NCBI GenBank assembly: GCA_020201275.1
Contig: JAIVHB010000130.1
Span: 1-44,975, forward strand
Direction: 5' to 3'
Source of the DNA: Rhodothermaceae bacterium
GTDB lineage: Bacteria > Bacteroidota > Rhodothermia > Balneolales > Cyclonatronaceae
DNA length: 44,975 nt
Shown: one piece after another, positions 9,137 to 17,304 of the stretch
Layout of the letters: each line of letters opens with the position of its first letter
How positions within the stretch are numbered: the first letter of the stretch is position 1
The notes under the pieces: generated by a model
Told to the model about the DNA's origin: nothing
The model's database searches: none
What the model saw: the letters and a program-made list of their open reading frames with translations, nothing else
Program-made: the position numbers and the translations under genes

Positions 9137-9167
9137 ATAAATTAGGTTAACAAACGATAAAGACAAA
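9137..9167 (-). promoter_or_regulatory. Bacteroidota-type promoter of amt
   Basis: Read on the minus strand, TTTG is followed by exactly 19 bases and then TAATTTAT. This matches the Bacteroidota housekeeping consensus TTTG-N19-TAnnTTTG except at the last two bases. Transcription would begin near 9130, giving a 5' UTR of about 35 bases before the amt ATG. GGAG lies just before that start codon. Both element and spacing fit, though no experiment supports it. Confidence 0.5.
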
Positions 9168-9358
9168 TAAATTTATTATTAGTAATGATTTGGCCTTAAT
9201 TATTAATATCGAATAGAAAAAGCGCTTTTATTTTTCAGAGTTCACAATGCGGAATGTTCAGTGCATATTGTTTGTTTAAACATGCATCGGCGTTGTATAG
9301 CTGCCACACAATATTTCTTTATCTCTGCATCTGATTAATACACACAAAACCCCAAAAA

Positions 9359-9925
9359 ATGAATTCAATGAAACGAATCGTACTACTGAGTGCTACCGAC
9401 AGGCCCTCATCCAAAGCACTTGAAATAGCCGGCTACCTGAAAAAAAAATTTGAACAAACGGGCACATCCCCCGAAATTGTTTCGCTTGAAGAGTATCCGC
9501 TTGAATTAGTGGCCGGTGGCAGATATGGAGCCGACATTCCCGAGGTAGCTGCGTTTAACGAAAGAGTGATAAATGCAGATGGAGTAGTATTCATTGTACC
9601 CGAATACAACGGGTCGTTTCCCGGCATTCTGAAAATGTTTATCGACTATCTCCCCTTTCCGGAAGCATTCCAAAACCTTCCCCTGGCATTCGTGGGGGAA
9701 GCAGCAGGTGCATTCGGAGCCCTCAGAGCAGTTGAACATCTGCAGCAAATCTGCGGGTACAGAAATGCCCTTATGTTCCCCGAGCGGGTATTTATCCAGA
9801 GAGTAAATCAGAATTTCGACAAGGACTCAGGTATTGCCGACGCGAAGGCAAATGAATTTCTAGACAGCATGATCCGCAATTTCTCAGATTTTGTCTCAGA
9901 GTACAGGCATACTGAACTTGTATAA
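9359..9925 (+). CDS. NADPH-dependent FMN reductase family protein
   Basis: This 188-residue flavodoxin-fold protein belongs to the NAD(P)H-dependent FMN reductase / quinone reductase group. The N-terminal strand is followed by a phosphate-binding loop (LSATDRPSSKA). The conserved FMN-contacting motif PEYNGSFPG lies near residue 80, and a second loop GEAAGAFGA follows near 110. Family members reduce free flavin, quinones or azo compounds; the substrate cannot be told from sequence. Two start codons, 9359 and 9368, are possible, and neither has a clear Shine-Dalgarno site. The gene is divergent from amt across a 263-base gap and convergent with ald. Confidence 0.85.
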   Translation: MNSMKRIVLLSATDRPSSKALEIAGYLKKKFEQTGTSPEIVSLEEYPLELVAGGRYGADIPEVAAFNERVINADGVVFIVPEYNGSFPGILKMFIDYLPFPEAFQNLPLAFVGEAAGAFGALRAVEHLQQICGYRNALMFPERVFIQRVNQNFDKDSGIADAKANEFLDSMIRNFSDFVSEYRHTELV

Positions 9926-9990
9926 TCCTGCCTTCAGTGCCTAATAATTATACTTTCAGACGGGCTGTTACTGGTCAGATTACCTGTTGC

Positions 9991-11103
9991 CTATAGAACC
10001 TCAGCTACTGTAACCGAACTCATGCCGAAAGCTTCAGCAACATCTCTGTAAGTAATCTTTCCTTCGGCAATATTCAGGCCCAGTTCAAGTTCTTTGCTTT
10101 CTTTTACAGCTTTCTTCCACCCTTTGTCTGCAATTTGTACTGCATAGGGCAAGGTCACATTGGTCAGACCGAGTGTTGATGTGTGAGGAACAGCTCCCGG
10201 CATATTGGCTACGCAGTAATGCACTACACCGTCGATGATATAGATGGGATCATCGTGGGTAGTAGGCCTTGCTGTTTCTATACATCCACCCTGATCGATC
10301 GCTACATCCACAAGTACCGATCCCGGCTTCATTAACGGCAGCATATCCCTGCGGATCAGCCGGGGGGCCTTGGCTCCTGGTATGAGAATTGCACCGACCA
10401 CAAGATCCATGAGCGGCAGCATTTCCCTAATGTTGGCTTCGGATGAAAACAAGGTGGTTACATTTTTGGGCATTATATCATCCAGATGACGCAGACGTGG
10501 TACGTTAATATCAAGAATGAACACGTTTGCACCCATTCCTGCAGCGATTTTTGCCGCGTTTACACCAACTATACCACCGCCGAGAATCATAACGTTAGCA
10601 GGCTTAACACCCGGAATACCGCCTAGAAGTACACCGCGTCCGCCTGTTACGCGTTCGAGGTATTTGGCACCCTCCTGTACGGCCATCCTGCCGGCAACCT
10701 CACTCATTGGTATGAGCAGGGGGAGCGAACGATCGGCTTTTTCAACGGTTTCATAGGCAATGGCGATACATTTTGAATCGATTACAGCCTGTGTGAGTTC
10801 TTCGCTTGCAGCAAAATGGAAATAGGTAAATATGACCTGCCCTGATCGCATCCTTGGATATTCCACCGCGATAGGCTCCTTCACTTTCATGATCATATCG
10901 GCGCGTCTCCATACTTCATCTGCCGTGTTGAGCATTTCTGCACCGGCTTCAACATACAGTTCATCCGGAAAACCGCTTCCGTGACCGGCATCCTTTTCCA
11001 CTAATACGGTATGACCCCGTCGTTTGAATTCCAATACTCCGCCGGGCAGAAGTGCCACCCGGTTTTCATGTGTTTTAATTTCTTTTGGTACACCAATAAT
11101 CAT
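9991..11103 (-). CDS. ald: Alanine dehydrogenase
   Basis: This 370-residue enzyme is the usual length for NAD-dependent L-alanine dehydrogenase, which interconverts alanine with pyruvate and ammonia. The N-terminal domain opens MIIGVPKEIK and carries the substrate-binding residues Arg15 and Lys74 (KVKEP) and the catalytic His95 (YFHFA). The Rossmann domain has the nucleotide loop ILGGGIVGVNAA near residues 170-182. The conserved VDVAIDQGGC segment and C-terminal MPGAVPHTST are present. A candidate promoter with TATCTTTG lies about 66 bases upstream. Together with the ammonium transporter it suggests a nitrogen-assimilation neighbourhood, although the FMN reductase between them reads the other way. 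Confidence 0.97.
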   Translation of the reverse strand: MIIGVPKEIKTHENRVALLPGGVLEFKRRGHTVLVEKDAGHGSGFPDELYVEAGAEMLNTADEVWRRADMIMKVKEPIAVEYPRMRSGQVIFTYFHFAASEELTQAVIDSKCIAIAYETVEKADRSLPLLIPMSEVAGRMAVQEGAKYLERVTGGRGVLLGGIPGVKPANVMILGGGIVGVNAAKIAAGMGANVFILDINVPRLRHLDDIMPKNVTTLFSSEANIREMLPLMDLVVGAILIPGAKAPRLIRRDMLPLMKPGSVLVDVAIDQGGCIETARPTTHDDPIYIIDGVVHYCVANMPGAVPHTSTLGLTNVTLPYAVQIADKGWKKAVKESKELELGLNIAEGKITYRDVAEAFGMSSVTVAEVL

Positions 11104-11168
11104 CGAAATATCCTTGTATAAATAAATGGTGGATTACATGCGTCTTTAACGCGCTATAAAAATGTGCT

Positions 11169-11201
11169 CAAAGATAGCAAGAAGTAGCAAGATGTTGCAA
11201 T
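11169..11201 (-). promoter_or_regulatory. Candidate promoter of ald
   Basis: On the minus strand, a perfect Bacteroidota -7 element TATCTTTG (11176-11169) is preceded by ATTG at a spacing of 21 bases. The -33 element is one base off TTTG and the spacing is slightly long. The predicted 5' UTR is about 60 bases. Confidence 0.35.
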
Positions 11202-11276
11202 TTATGACTACCATTCCCGTTTTCCACGCTTATTGCCTATTTTAGCGAGCCCTAAAACATCGCGCAGTTTTTTTTC

Positions 11277-12152
11277 ATGATATCAAAAGAGATTTTCAGA
11301 AAAGTCCGCAAGCTCGAAATACGGACCAAAGGCCTTGTTAACAACCTCTTCGGCGGTGAATATCAGTCTGCCTTCAAAGGCCGCGGTATGGCTTTCTCGG
11401 AAGTGCGTCCCTATCAGTTTGGCGACGACATTCGTCAGATAGACTGGAATGTAACGGCCCGCAACGAGGAACCCTATGTAAAAATATTCGAAGAGGAACG
11501 TGAGCAAACCCTGATGCTGCTGGTCGACATTTCGCCAAGCGGGTTTTTCGGGAGCAAAAATCAGAGCAAGATGGACCTGGCAACTGAAATTTCTGCCGTT
11601 CTTGCCTTCAGCGCCATCAAGAATAACGACAAGGTTGGTTTGATTCTCTTTACTGACAAGATTGAAAAGGTGGTAATTCCCCGGAAAGGACGCCTTCATG
11701 TTCTCAGGCTTATCCGTGAACTGTACGCTACCAGGCCATCCAGCACAGGAACGGATATCGGTATGGCCGTTACCTATGCCAGTAAAATCCTCAACAGACG
11801 TTCAATTGTTGTACTGGCCAGCGATTATCAGGCACACGGTTATGAAAAAGTGATCAAGATCATGAACAGGAAGCACGATCTGGTTGGTATCCGCATCGAT
11901 GATCCGCTTGAAAATGAGTTACCAAACCTGGGCATTATCCCCTTTCTGGATGCCGAAACCGGTACAATATCGGTGGTGGATACATCCAGCAGCAAGGTCA
12001 GAAAAGCATTTAAGGCCAGACGGTTGAAACGCAGGAAAGAGCTTGACGATTTTTTCCTGAAACTTCATGTCGATACCGTGACTGTTAATACCAATCAGTC
12101 GTACATTGAACCCCTTATGAAATTTTTTCAGAGAAGGATCAACCGATACTGA
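11277..12152 (+). CDS. DUF58 domain protein with a degenerate von Willebrand A fold
   Basis: The 291-residue cytoplasmic protein contains the DUF58 signature VRPYQFGDDIRQIDWNVTAR at about residues 43-62. This is followed by a vWA-like segment with a MIDAS-type DISPS at 84-88. DUF58 proteins normally accompany a MoxR AAA+ ATPase and Bat proteins in membrane-stress or protein-maturation systems. No MoxR gene is present: the sequence upstream belongs to the oppositely oriented ald. Its TGA overlaps the ATG of the next gene by one base, indicating translational coupling. The ATG at 11277 is the first that includes the conserved N-terminus. Confidence 0.92.
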   Translation: MISKEIFRKVRKLEIRTKGLVNNLFGGEYQSAFKGRGMAFSEVRPYQFGDDIRQIDWNVTARNEEPYVKIFEEEREQTLMLLVDISPSGFFGSKNQSKMDLATEISAVLAFSAIKNNDKVGLILFTDKIEKVVIPRKGRLHVLRLIRELYATRPSSTGTDIGMAVTYASKILNRRSIVVLASDYQAHGYEKVIKIMNRKHDLVGIRIDDPLENELPNLGIIPFLDAETGTISVVDTSSSKVRKAFKARRLKRRKELDDFFLKLHVDTVTVNTNQSYIEPLMKFFQRRINRY

Positions 12153-13162
12153 TGCGCTTTATTATCTCTTTGTGCATATTTTATCTGTCTGCCTGCACTG
12201 CGGTTTTTTCACAGCAGGTCTACACCTTCAGCGATAAAGACACCCTCAGGGTCGGCGAACTGTTTGAATACAGTATTGTAATCGACAATCCGGGAGCAAC
12301 GCGCACGGCCGCTTCCCCCGATACATCATTTTTCTCATCGGTCTTTGAACTTCGTGATGTGAGGGTTTTTAAACCCGCCCCCAACAGAGACAGCCTCGCG
12401 ATCACTATACAATTTTTTGGCACCGCCGATACCTCACTTTCCTATATGCCGATTCGCTACAGTGCCGACAGTGACTCGGCACTGCTTCGTACCGGCACCT
12501 TTCCTATCGTTTACAGGCCAACTGCAGAAGATGCGGATGAATCTGAGTTCAGGCCGCTTAAGCCCATATTCGAGTTTGCATTAAACTGGTGGCCATGGAT
12601 AATTCTTGCACTTCTCGTTCTTGTGGCCGGTTTCCTTCTGTACCGCTATTTAAAAAACAGGCCAAAACCAGTTGGAAAACCTGTTCCCACGCCGGTAAAG
12701 ATACCACCGTTTGTGAATCCGATTGAAAACCTTGAAAATAGACTCATCAGCATTAAATCCGATTCAGAACTCTATAACCGTGATCCGAAAGGCTTTTATA
12801 TGAGTCTGGGTGATGCATTGAGGGCTTATTTTGAAGAACTCTATACTATTCCGGCCCTTGAATCAACAACACGTGATCTTGGAAGGGAACTCGTTGCCCA
12901 AATGGTCGATTCACACCTCACCCAGATTGTGATCGGAATTCTTCGGGAAGCAGATATGGTCAAATTCGCGAAATACATTCCATGGCCGGATGAGGCTGAA
13001 AAATCTCTTGCTGCTGGATTTTTATTCCTGGAGCGTGCAAAAACCATGGACCGCCACAAGGTTGTGAAGATGCAGCACGACTATAACCGAAAGTATTTCC
13101 CCGAAGACAACAAAACCGAACCGAATAACCCACACACCAGTCAGGAGAATATACAGGTATGA
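12152..13162 (+). CDS. DUF4381-like membrane protein of the Bat operon
   Basis: The 336-residue protein has an N-terminal signal peptide ending near VFSQ and a periplasmic beta-rich domain of about 125 residues. One transmembrane helix follows near 148-165 (WWPWIILALLVLVAGFLL). The cytoplasmic part has the phrase FYMSLGDALRAYFEE, typical of the DUF4381-like partner found in Bat operons. The periplasmic half resembles the immunoglobulin-like regions of BatD proteins. The function is unknown; association with DUF58 and vWA proteins suggests a shared membrane complex. It overlaps DUF58 by one base and batA by four bases. Family assignment is by pattern and position rather than by a unique motif. 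Confidence 0.75.
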   Translation: MRFIISLCIFYLSACTAVFSQQVYTFSDKDTLRVGELFEYSIVIDNPGATRTAASPDTSFFSSVFELRDVRVFKPAPNRDSLAITIQFFGTADTSLSYMPIRYSADSDSALLRTGTFPIVYRPTAEDADESEFRPLKPIFEFALNWWPWIILALLVLVAGFLLYRYLKNRPKPVGKPVPTPVKIPPFVNPIENLENRLISIKSDSELYNRDPKGFYMSLGDALRAYFEELYTIPALESTTRDLGRELVAQMVDSHLTQIVIGILREADMVKFAKYIPWPDEAEKSLAAGFLFLERAKTMDRHKVVKMQHDYNRKYFPEDNKTEPNNPHTSQENIQV

Positions 13163-14151
13163 CATGGGTTAATCCTGAATGGTTCTGGGCACTTGCATTT
13201 CTGCCAATACTGGCATTGCTGCAATACTGGCATTATAAAAAACGCCGGCTGGCACAGGTTGTCTACTCCGATGTTTCCGACTTGAAAAAATTGCCCGGCA
13301 ACTGGCGGTCTGTTGGTAACTGGCTCACCTATCTCACCCAGCTTTTATCGATAATACTGATAGTTATTGCCCTTGCGCGGCCTCAGATGCGAAATACGGT
13401 GATTGAGAGGTATGCCGAGGGTATCGATATCATGCTGATCATTGACATATCCAGTTCTATGCTGGCAGAGGATCTTAAGCCAAACCGGCTGCTGGCTGTT
13501 AAGAATGTTGCTGAAGAGTTTGTGAACCGGCGCCAGAACGACCGTATAGGCCTATCGGTATTTGCCAGGGAATCCATAACGCTTGTACCCCCGACACTCG
13601 ACTACAGGTTGGTCAGACAACAGCTGCGGACTCTTGATCTGGGAATAGTTAAAGACGGTACAGCAATTGGGGTAGGTGTGGCCACCGCTGTGAACAGACT
13701 TCGTAACAGTGAAGCAGATTCAAAAGTCATTGTCCTGCTCACTGACGGAGAAAACAATGCCGGTGAAATAGATCCCATTACATCGGCTCAGTTAGCCCGC
13801 ACCTACAACATCAGGATGTACACTATCGGCGCCAGTACAGAGGGCACAGCCCCCTACCCTGTCGAAGACCCTGTATTTGGCCGGCGTTACTATAACATCA
13901 GAGTGGACATTGATGAACCCATGCTCACTGAAATGGCGGAAATGACCGGAGGTCAGTATTTCAGGGCCCTGGATACAGAGGGCTTGAGAAGGGTATACAG
14001 CGATATTGATGAACTCGAACGGACAGATATTGAAGAAATCATCTATATCGACCGCGAAGAGCTGTACTATCAGTTCCTGTTTCCGGGTATACTACTCCTC
14101 ACACTTTCTATATTTTTTGACCGCTTCCTGTTCAGAATGGATCTGGCATAG
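13159..14151 (+). CDS. batA: BatA-type von Willebrand factor A membrane protein
   Basis: This 330-residue protein starts with two N-terminal hydrophobic helices (about 9-21 and 58-74). A vWA domain follows with a complete MIDAS metal site: DISSS at residues 96-100, the Thr in DGTAIG, and the Asp in LTDGEN. A C-terminal helix near 300-325 anchors it. This is the BatA arrangement from Bacteroides aerotolerance operons, in which the vWA domain is thought to bind partner proteins with a metal ion. BatB, BatC, BatD and BatE would normally follow; here the next gene is an unrelated NRDE protein. It overlaps the preceding gene by four bases. Confidence 0.9.
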   Translation: MTWVNPEWFWALAFLPILALLQYWHYKKRRLAQVVYSDVSDLKKLPGNWRSVGNWLTYLTQLLSIILIVIALARPQMRNTVIERYAEGIDIMLIIDISSSMLAEDLKPNRLLAVKNVAEEFVNRRQNDRIGLSVFARESITLVPPTLDYRLVRQQLRTLDLGIVKDGTAIGVGVATAVNRLRNSEADSKVIVLLTDGENNAGEIDPITSAQLARTYNIRMYTIGASTEGTAPYPVEDPVFGRRYYNIRVDIDEPMLTEMAEMTGGQYFRALDTEGLRRVYSDIDELERTDIEEIIYIDREELYYQFLFPGILLLTLSIFFDRFLFRMDLA

Positions 14152-14200
14152 GGATAAGACAGTTCCGGTTTTTGATACTGTAAAAAAAATAATTGCTGCT

Positions 14201-14971
14201 ATGTGCCTGCTGGTATTTGCCTGGAAGGTTCACCCCGATTATGATCTCATTCTTGCTGCTAACAGGGATGAATTTTTAAACCGGCCGGCGCGGTCAGCAA
14301 CGTTCTGGGATGATGAACCCGAACTGCTGGCAGGCATGGATCTTGAGGGGGGTGGCACATGGCTTGGTGTTACACTCGACGGTAAATTCAGTGCCATTAC
14401 CAATTACCGCGACATGAAACTGCATAAAGAAAATGCTCCGTCGCGGGGCAAACTTCCCCTGAATTACCTGAACGGCAGAAAGCCCCCTTCCACATATATA
14501 GAATCCATCAGATCCGGTGCGGACAGTTTTAACGGCTTCAATCTTATTACCGGCAACAGAAATGCTATTTGGTACTACTCAAATATCCGGGATATGCCCA
14601 AAGAATTAGGCCCTGGCATTTATGGACTGAGTAATCACCTGCTTGATACACCCTGGCCAAAGGTTGTAAAAGCTAAAGAAGCACTGGCAGCAATAGTCGC
14701 AAGCCATGAACCAAACCACGAAAAATTGTTCCGATTGCTGCACGACAGAACACCAGCACCGGAGAATCAGCTTCCAGATACCGGACTTGACAGGGCTGCC
14801 GAAAAAAAGCTGTCATCAGCATTCATAGAAATGGACGGATATGGTACAAGGGCATCAACCGTGATCATGCTGAAAAAAAACGGGCAACTCGAATTCCGCG
14901 AGCGAGTTCATCAGAACAGCGATCAAGAGACTCCGGGAGATTCCTGTTTCCGGTTTCTGATACATGGCTGA
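14201..14971 (+). CDS. NRDE family protein (TANGO2-like)
   Basis: The 256-residue protein begins MCLLVFAW and contains the name-giving motif AANRDEF at residues 19-25. The family is conserved from bacteria to the human TANGO2 protein and is predicted to be an N-terminal-nucleophile-type hydrolase fold with Cys2 in the nucleophile position. Its biochemical role is not settled. The reading frame stays open back to 14006 inside batA, but the start is placed at the ATG at 14201 because it puts the conserved Cys at position 2. The gap to batA is 49 bases, so co-transcription is possible. The C-terminus is intact. Confidence 0.9.
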   Translation: MCLLVFAWKVHPDYDLILAANRDEFLNRPARSATFWDDEPELLAGMDLEGGGTWLGVTLDGKFSAITNYRDMKLHKENAPSRGKLPLNYLNGRKPPSTYIESIRSGADSFNGFNLITGNRNAIWYYSNIRDMPKELGPGIYGLSNHLLDTPWPKVVKAKEALAAIVASHEPNHEKLFRLLHDRTPAPENQLPDTGLDRAAEKKLSSAFIEMDGYGTRASTVIMLKKNGQLEFRERVHQNSDQETPGDSCFRFLIHG

Positions 14972-15022
14972 TAGAAAAAAATGCTGTAAATAAGATGGAT
15001 CTGATCCGATAAGTGATCGATT

Positions 15023-15865
15023 TCATTTGCCATTCTCAAGCTGTTTTCTTACCCAAAAACAGATCTCACCGAGAACCATATCTTTTTCTGGTTCATTCAT
15101 AATCTCATGGAAAAGGCCATCGTATAGTTTCAGGGTTTTATCATGCGATTTCGCAAGTCTGTAAAGCATTTTGGAACCTTCCGGACTGGTTATCCGGTCG
15201 AGAGTTCCGTGACCGACCCAGAAGGGCAGTTCAATTTTACTGACCAGGTCTGGCATTTCGCTGTTAATTTTGCTGAAATGAACAGCCATTTTCGCCCGCA
15301 CCCGTCCTGTATATACAAGCGGGTCGTTCAGATAATTCCTGACAACTTCCGGGTCGCGGCTAATCGCTTCAGACTCAAGCTTAACAACCGGAACGGTGGA
15401 TGCAACAGCGGCTACGTACCTGGCCATATCCTGGATCACTTTTGGCACTTGTGTTGCAAGTTCAATCATCGGCCCGGTTAGGATCATCCCTTTTAGCTCA
15501 TTCTGGTGCCTGAGGGCCATTTTGAGTGCGATCGCTCCTCCCATGCTGTGACCGAGAATAAACCATTTTTTCAGATCTGTTTCTTTTCTGAGGTTGTCAA
15601 AATAAAGAGACAAGTCATCAATATAGTGTTCAAAATCGCTTATATAGCACCTAATCCCGCCACTTTTGCCATGACCCTGATGGTCGATTGCATACACCGC
15701 AAGACCGGTAGCTGTCAGTTCCCGTATTACATGTCGGTAGCGCCCGGTATGCTCGGCATATCCATGAACAAGCAGTATACCGGCCCTGGCAACCTCACGG
15801 GGCAATGCTTCATAAGCGGCAATCGTTACGCCTCTTTCGTTAACAAAAGCAGATTCCTTAATCAT
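15023..15865 (-). CDS. Alpha/beta hydrolase, monoacylglycerol lipase-like
   Basis: This 280-residue cytoplasmic enzyme has the oxyanion motif HGYAEHTGRY near residues 34-43. It also has the DHQGHGKSGG loop and the nucleophile elbow GHSMGG with Ser107. A likely catalytic Asp lies in GTLDRIT and the His in LFHEIMNEP. The combination of HGYAEHTGRY, GHG.S and FHEIMNEP is characteristic of the monoacylglycerol lipase / lysophospholipase group (Hydrolase_4). The physiological ester is unknown. The gene is convergent with the NRDE gene and divergent from the gene at 16005. A long palindrome lies between the divergent starts. Confidence 0.9.
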   Translation of the reverse strand: MIKESAFVNERGVTIAAYEALPREVARAGILLVHGYAEHTGRYRHVIRELTATGLAVYAIDHQGHGKSGGIRCYISDFEHYIDDLSLYFDNLRKETDLKKWFILGHSMGGAIALKMALRHQNELKGMILTGPMIELATQVPKVIQDMARYVAAVASTVPVVKLESEAISRDPEVVRNYLNDPLVYTGRVRAKMAVHFSKINSEMPDLVSKIELPFWVGHGTLDRITSPEGSKMLYRLAKSHDKTLKLYDGLFHEIMNEPEKDMVLGEICFWVRKQLENGK

Positions 15866-15905
15866 GGAATTCCCGGTAAATTAATACCTTAATGGCATCA
15901 GGATG

Positions 15906-15936
15906 CCTGTGGTTACCGTTCGGCCGAACATACAGG
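15906..15936. promoter_or_regulatory. Nested palindrome upstream of the hydrolase and beta-lactamase-fold genes
   Basis: A perfect 12-base palindrome GTTCGGCCGAAC spans 15918-15929. It is flanked by CCTGT (15906-15910) and ACAGG (15932-15936), which are also complementary. The element lies 40 bases upstream of the minus-strand hydrolase start and about 70 bases upstream of the plus-strand start at 16005. It could be an operator for a dimeric regulator. It would be coding if the downstream gene really started at 15903, which seems less likely. Confidence 0.3.
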
Positions 15937-16004
15937 TGAAAGGTCACGATGAACTGCCGTATATTATATGTTCAAACTATTTCGGAACAAATTTAGCTCA
16001 ATTA

Positions 16005-17204
16005 ATGCGATTATTAAAATTTGCCGGCATATTCCTAATTGTTGCCGGTACCATGCTCGGTTTAATTTTTTATGTAAACTGGGATGCTTTCAGAACCGTT
16101 TACGACAACAGGGACAGTATTTCAGAAGGGAGTGAATGGGTACCAAAAACCTATTCAATCGACGGTTTACTCGAATACGTACTTGTGCACCCGGAACAGG
16201 TATCAATCGTCAGTTTCCAGCCCGGAAATCCAACTGAAGGGATATTTTACGGTTCAGATATTCCGCGGGTATACGGCTCTTCCGGTATGGCACTGCATCT
16301 CGGAGAGTTTTACCGGCAGGTTTCAAAATCCATAATTAACCCCGATTCTTTGATCTCCTCAGATGCACTGGGCAGGTATGTAATAAGTGGTATTGATGAA
16401 AGCAGTTTCAGGAATGCCGTCAATGATGCAGAAAAAGCCGGCTACATTAATGAGAACGGGAAAATCAGGCTGGAAGATCTGTTCTATCTGAATCTGGTTA
16501 AGGGGAATCTGCATGTTCATGACTATATGCTGATGCTGCTGGGCAGGGACAATACAGACAGGCTGGTCAGGAATCTTGGATATGATATGGATGCACCGAT
16601 ACCATTTACCGGGTTGCACATCCTTTCTGTCGGCGGTCTTTTTAACAGGTCGCAGGAAGAACAACTTGAGTACCTTGAACGCCTTGATCCGGATAACCTT
16701 TTTGATATGGCCTGGTATTACACCGGGAAATTCCTGAATGATGGTAACTTCCGCACCCAGGTTCACACCTATACAGAACGGACGGGGCTGAATCTCAATT
16801 TTATTCAGATGAGGAGGCTATATAACCTGCTACCAAAAATAAAACCAATGGATATGGCATTAATCATGCAGTCGGTGCTATCGCGTTCCTATGTATCTTC
16901 CGAAGTATCTGCCAGGGTTCATGAAAAACTGCGGTGGCCTGAGAACCGTTCTCTTATCCGGAATTCAATGAAAACATACGCGGCTGCCTACGACAGTAGA
17001 ATGAGTATGCTTAATGGCGTCGATATGGGGAGCAGTTACGACGGGCTAACTGAGAAAATTCAGGTTGTAATGTTTCAGCAACTGCCAGTTTCAATGTGGA
17101 TGCATATGTCGAGTAACTTTATAAACCAGGAACTTCAGCGCCTGCTAATAACAGATCCTGTTTTGTGGGATAAAGCGCAGCGTATGACTGATGAAATCTT
17201 GTGA
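16005..17204 (+). CDS. Membrane-anchored protein resembling a class A beta-lactamase fold with altered active-site motifs
   Basis: From the ATG at 16005 the product has 399 residues and opens with a clean signal-anchor helix (LLKFAGIFLIVAGTMLGLIF). The frame extends upstream to 15903, but those extra 34 residues look non-coding and cross a palindrome. The extracytoplasmic region shows a pattern seen in beta-lactamase-like serine hydrolases. A beta hairpin leads to IPRVYGSSGMALHLGEF, where active enzymes have S-x-x-K; the next segment is LDPD-like (INPDSLIS). Then comes NLVKGNLHVHDYMLMLLG, where active enzymes have SDN. Lys of SxxK and SDN both appear replaced, so the protein may be non-enzymatic. 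No confident family was recognised, and this fold call is an inference from motif spacing. Confidence 0.5.
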   Translation: MRLLKFAGIFLIVAGTMLGLIFYVNWDAFRTVYDNRDSISEGSEWVPKTYSIDGLLEYVLVHPEQVSIVSFQPGNPTEGIFYGSDIPRVYGSSGMALHLGEFYRQVSKSIINPDSLISSDALGRYVISGIDESSFRNAVNDAEKAGYINENGKIRLEDLFYLNLVKGNLHVHDYMLMLLGRDNTDRLVRNLGYDMDAPIPFTGLHILSVGGLFNRSQEEQLEYLERLDPDNLFDMAWYYTGKFLNDGNFRTQVHTYTERTGLNLNFIQMRRLYNLLPKIKPMDMALIMQSVLSRSYVSSEVSARVHEKLRWPENRSLIRNSMKTYAAAYDSRMSMLNGVDMGSSYDGLTEKIQVVMFQQLPVSMWMHMSSNFINQELQRLLITDPVLWDKAQRMTDEIL

Positions 17205-17208
17205 TTTA

Positions 17209-17223
17209 TGTCAATTATTGACA
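17209..17223. promoter_or_regulatory. Inverted repeat TGTCAA-TTA-TTGACA
   Basis: A perfect 6-base inverted repeat with a 3-base spacer lies just after the stop codon of the preceding gene and 82 bases before the cytidylate-kinase-like gene. It has the form of an operator. The same half-site TGTCAA/TTGACA recurs in the repeat at 44173-44196 with a wider spacer. Chance occurrence in AT-rich sequence is possible. Confidence 0.25.
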
Positions 17224-17304
17224 ACAGGATTCGTTATTATCAGAAGAGATGCAGTGCTTTTTTACCGGTCATAGAATTTATTTCAGAAATTTGCGAGGTA
17301 TGAA

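Noticed and set aside
14006-14200. N-terminal extension of the NRDE gene inside batA
   Set aside because: The conserved Cys must be residue 2, which fixes the start at 14201.
15903-16004. Upstream extension of the 16005 gene
   Set aside because: The extra 34 residues lack family character and cross a palindrome; the ATG at 16005 opens a clean signal-anchor helix.
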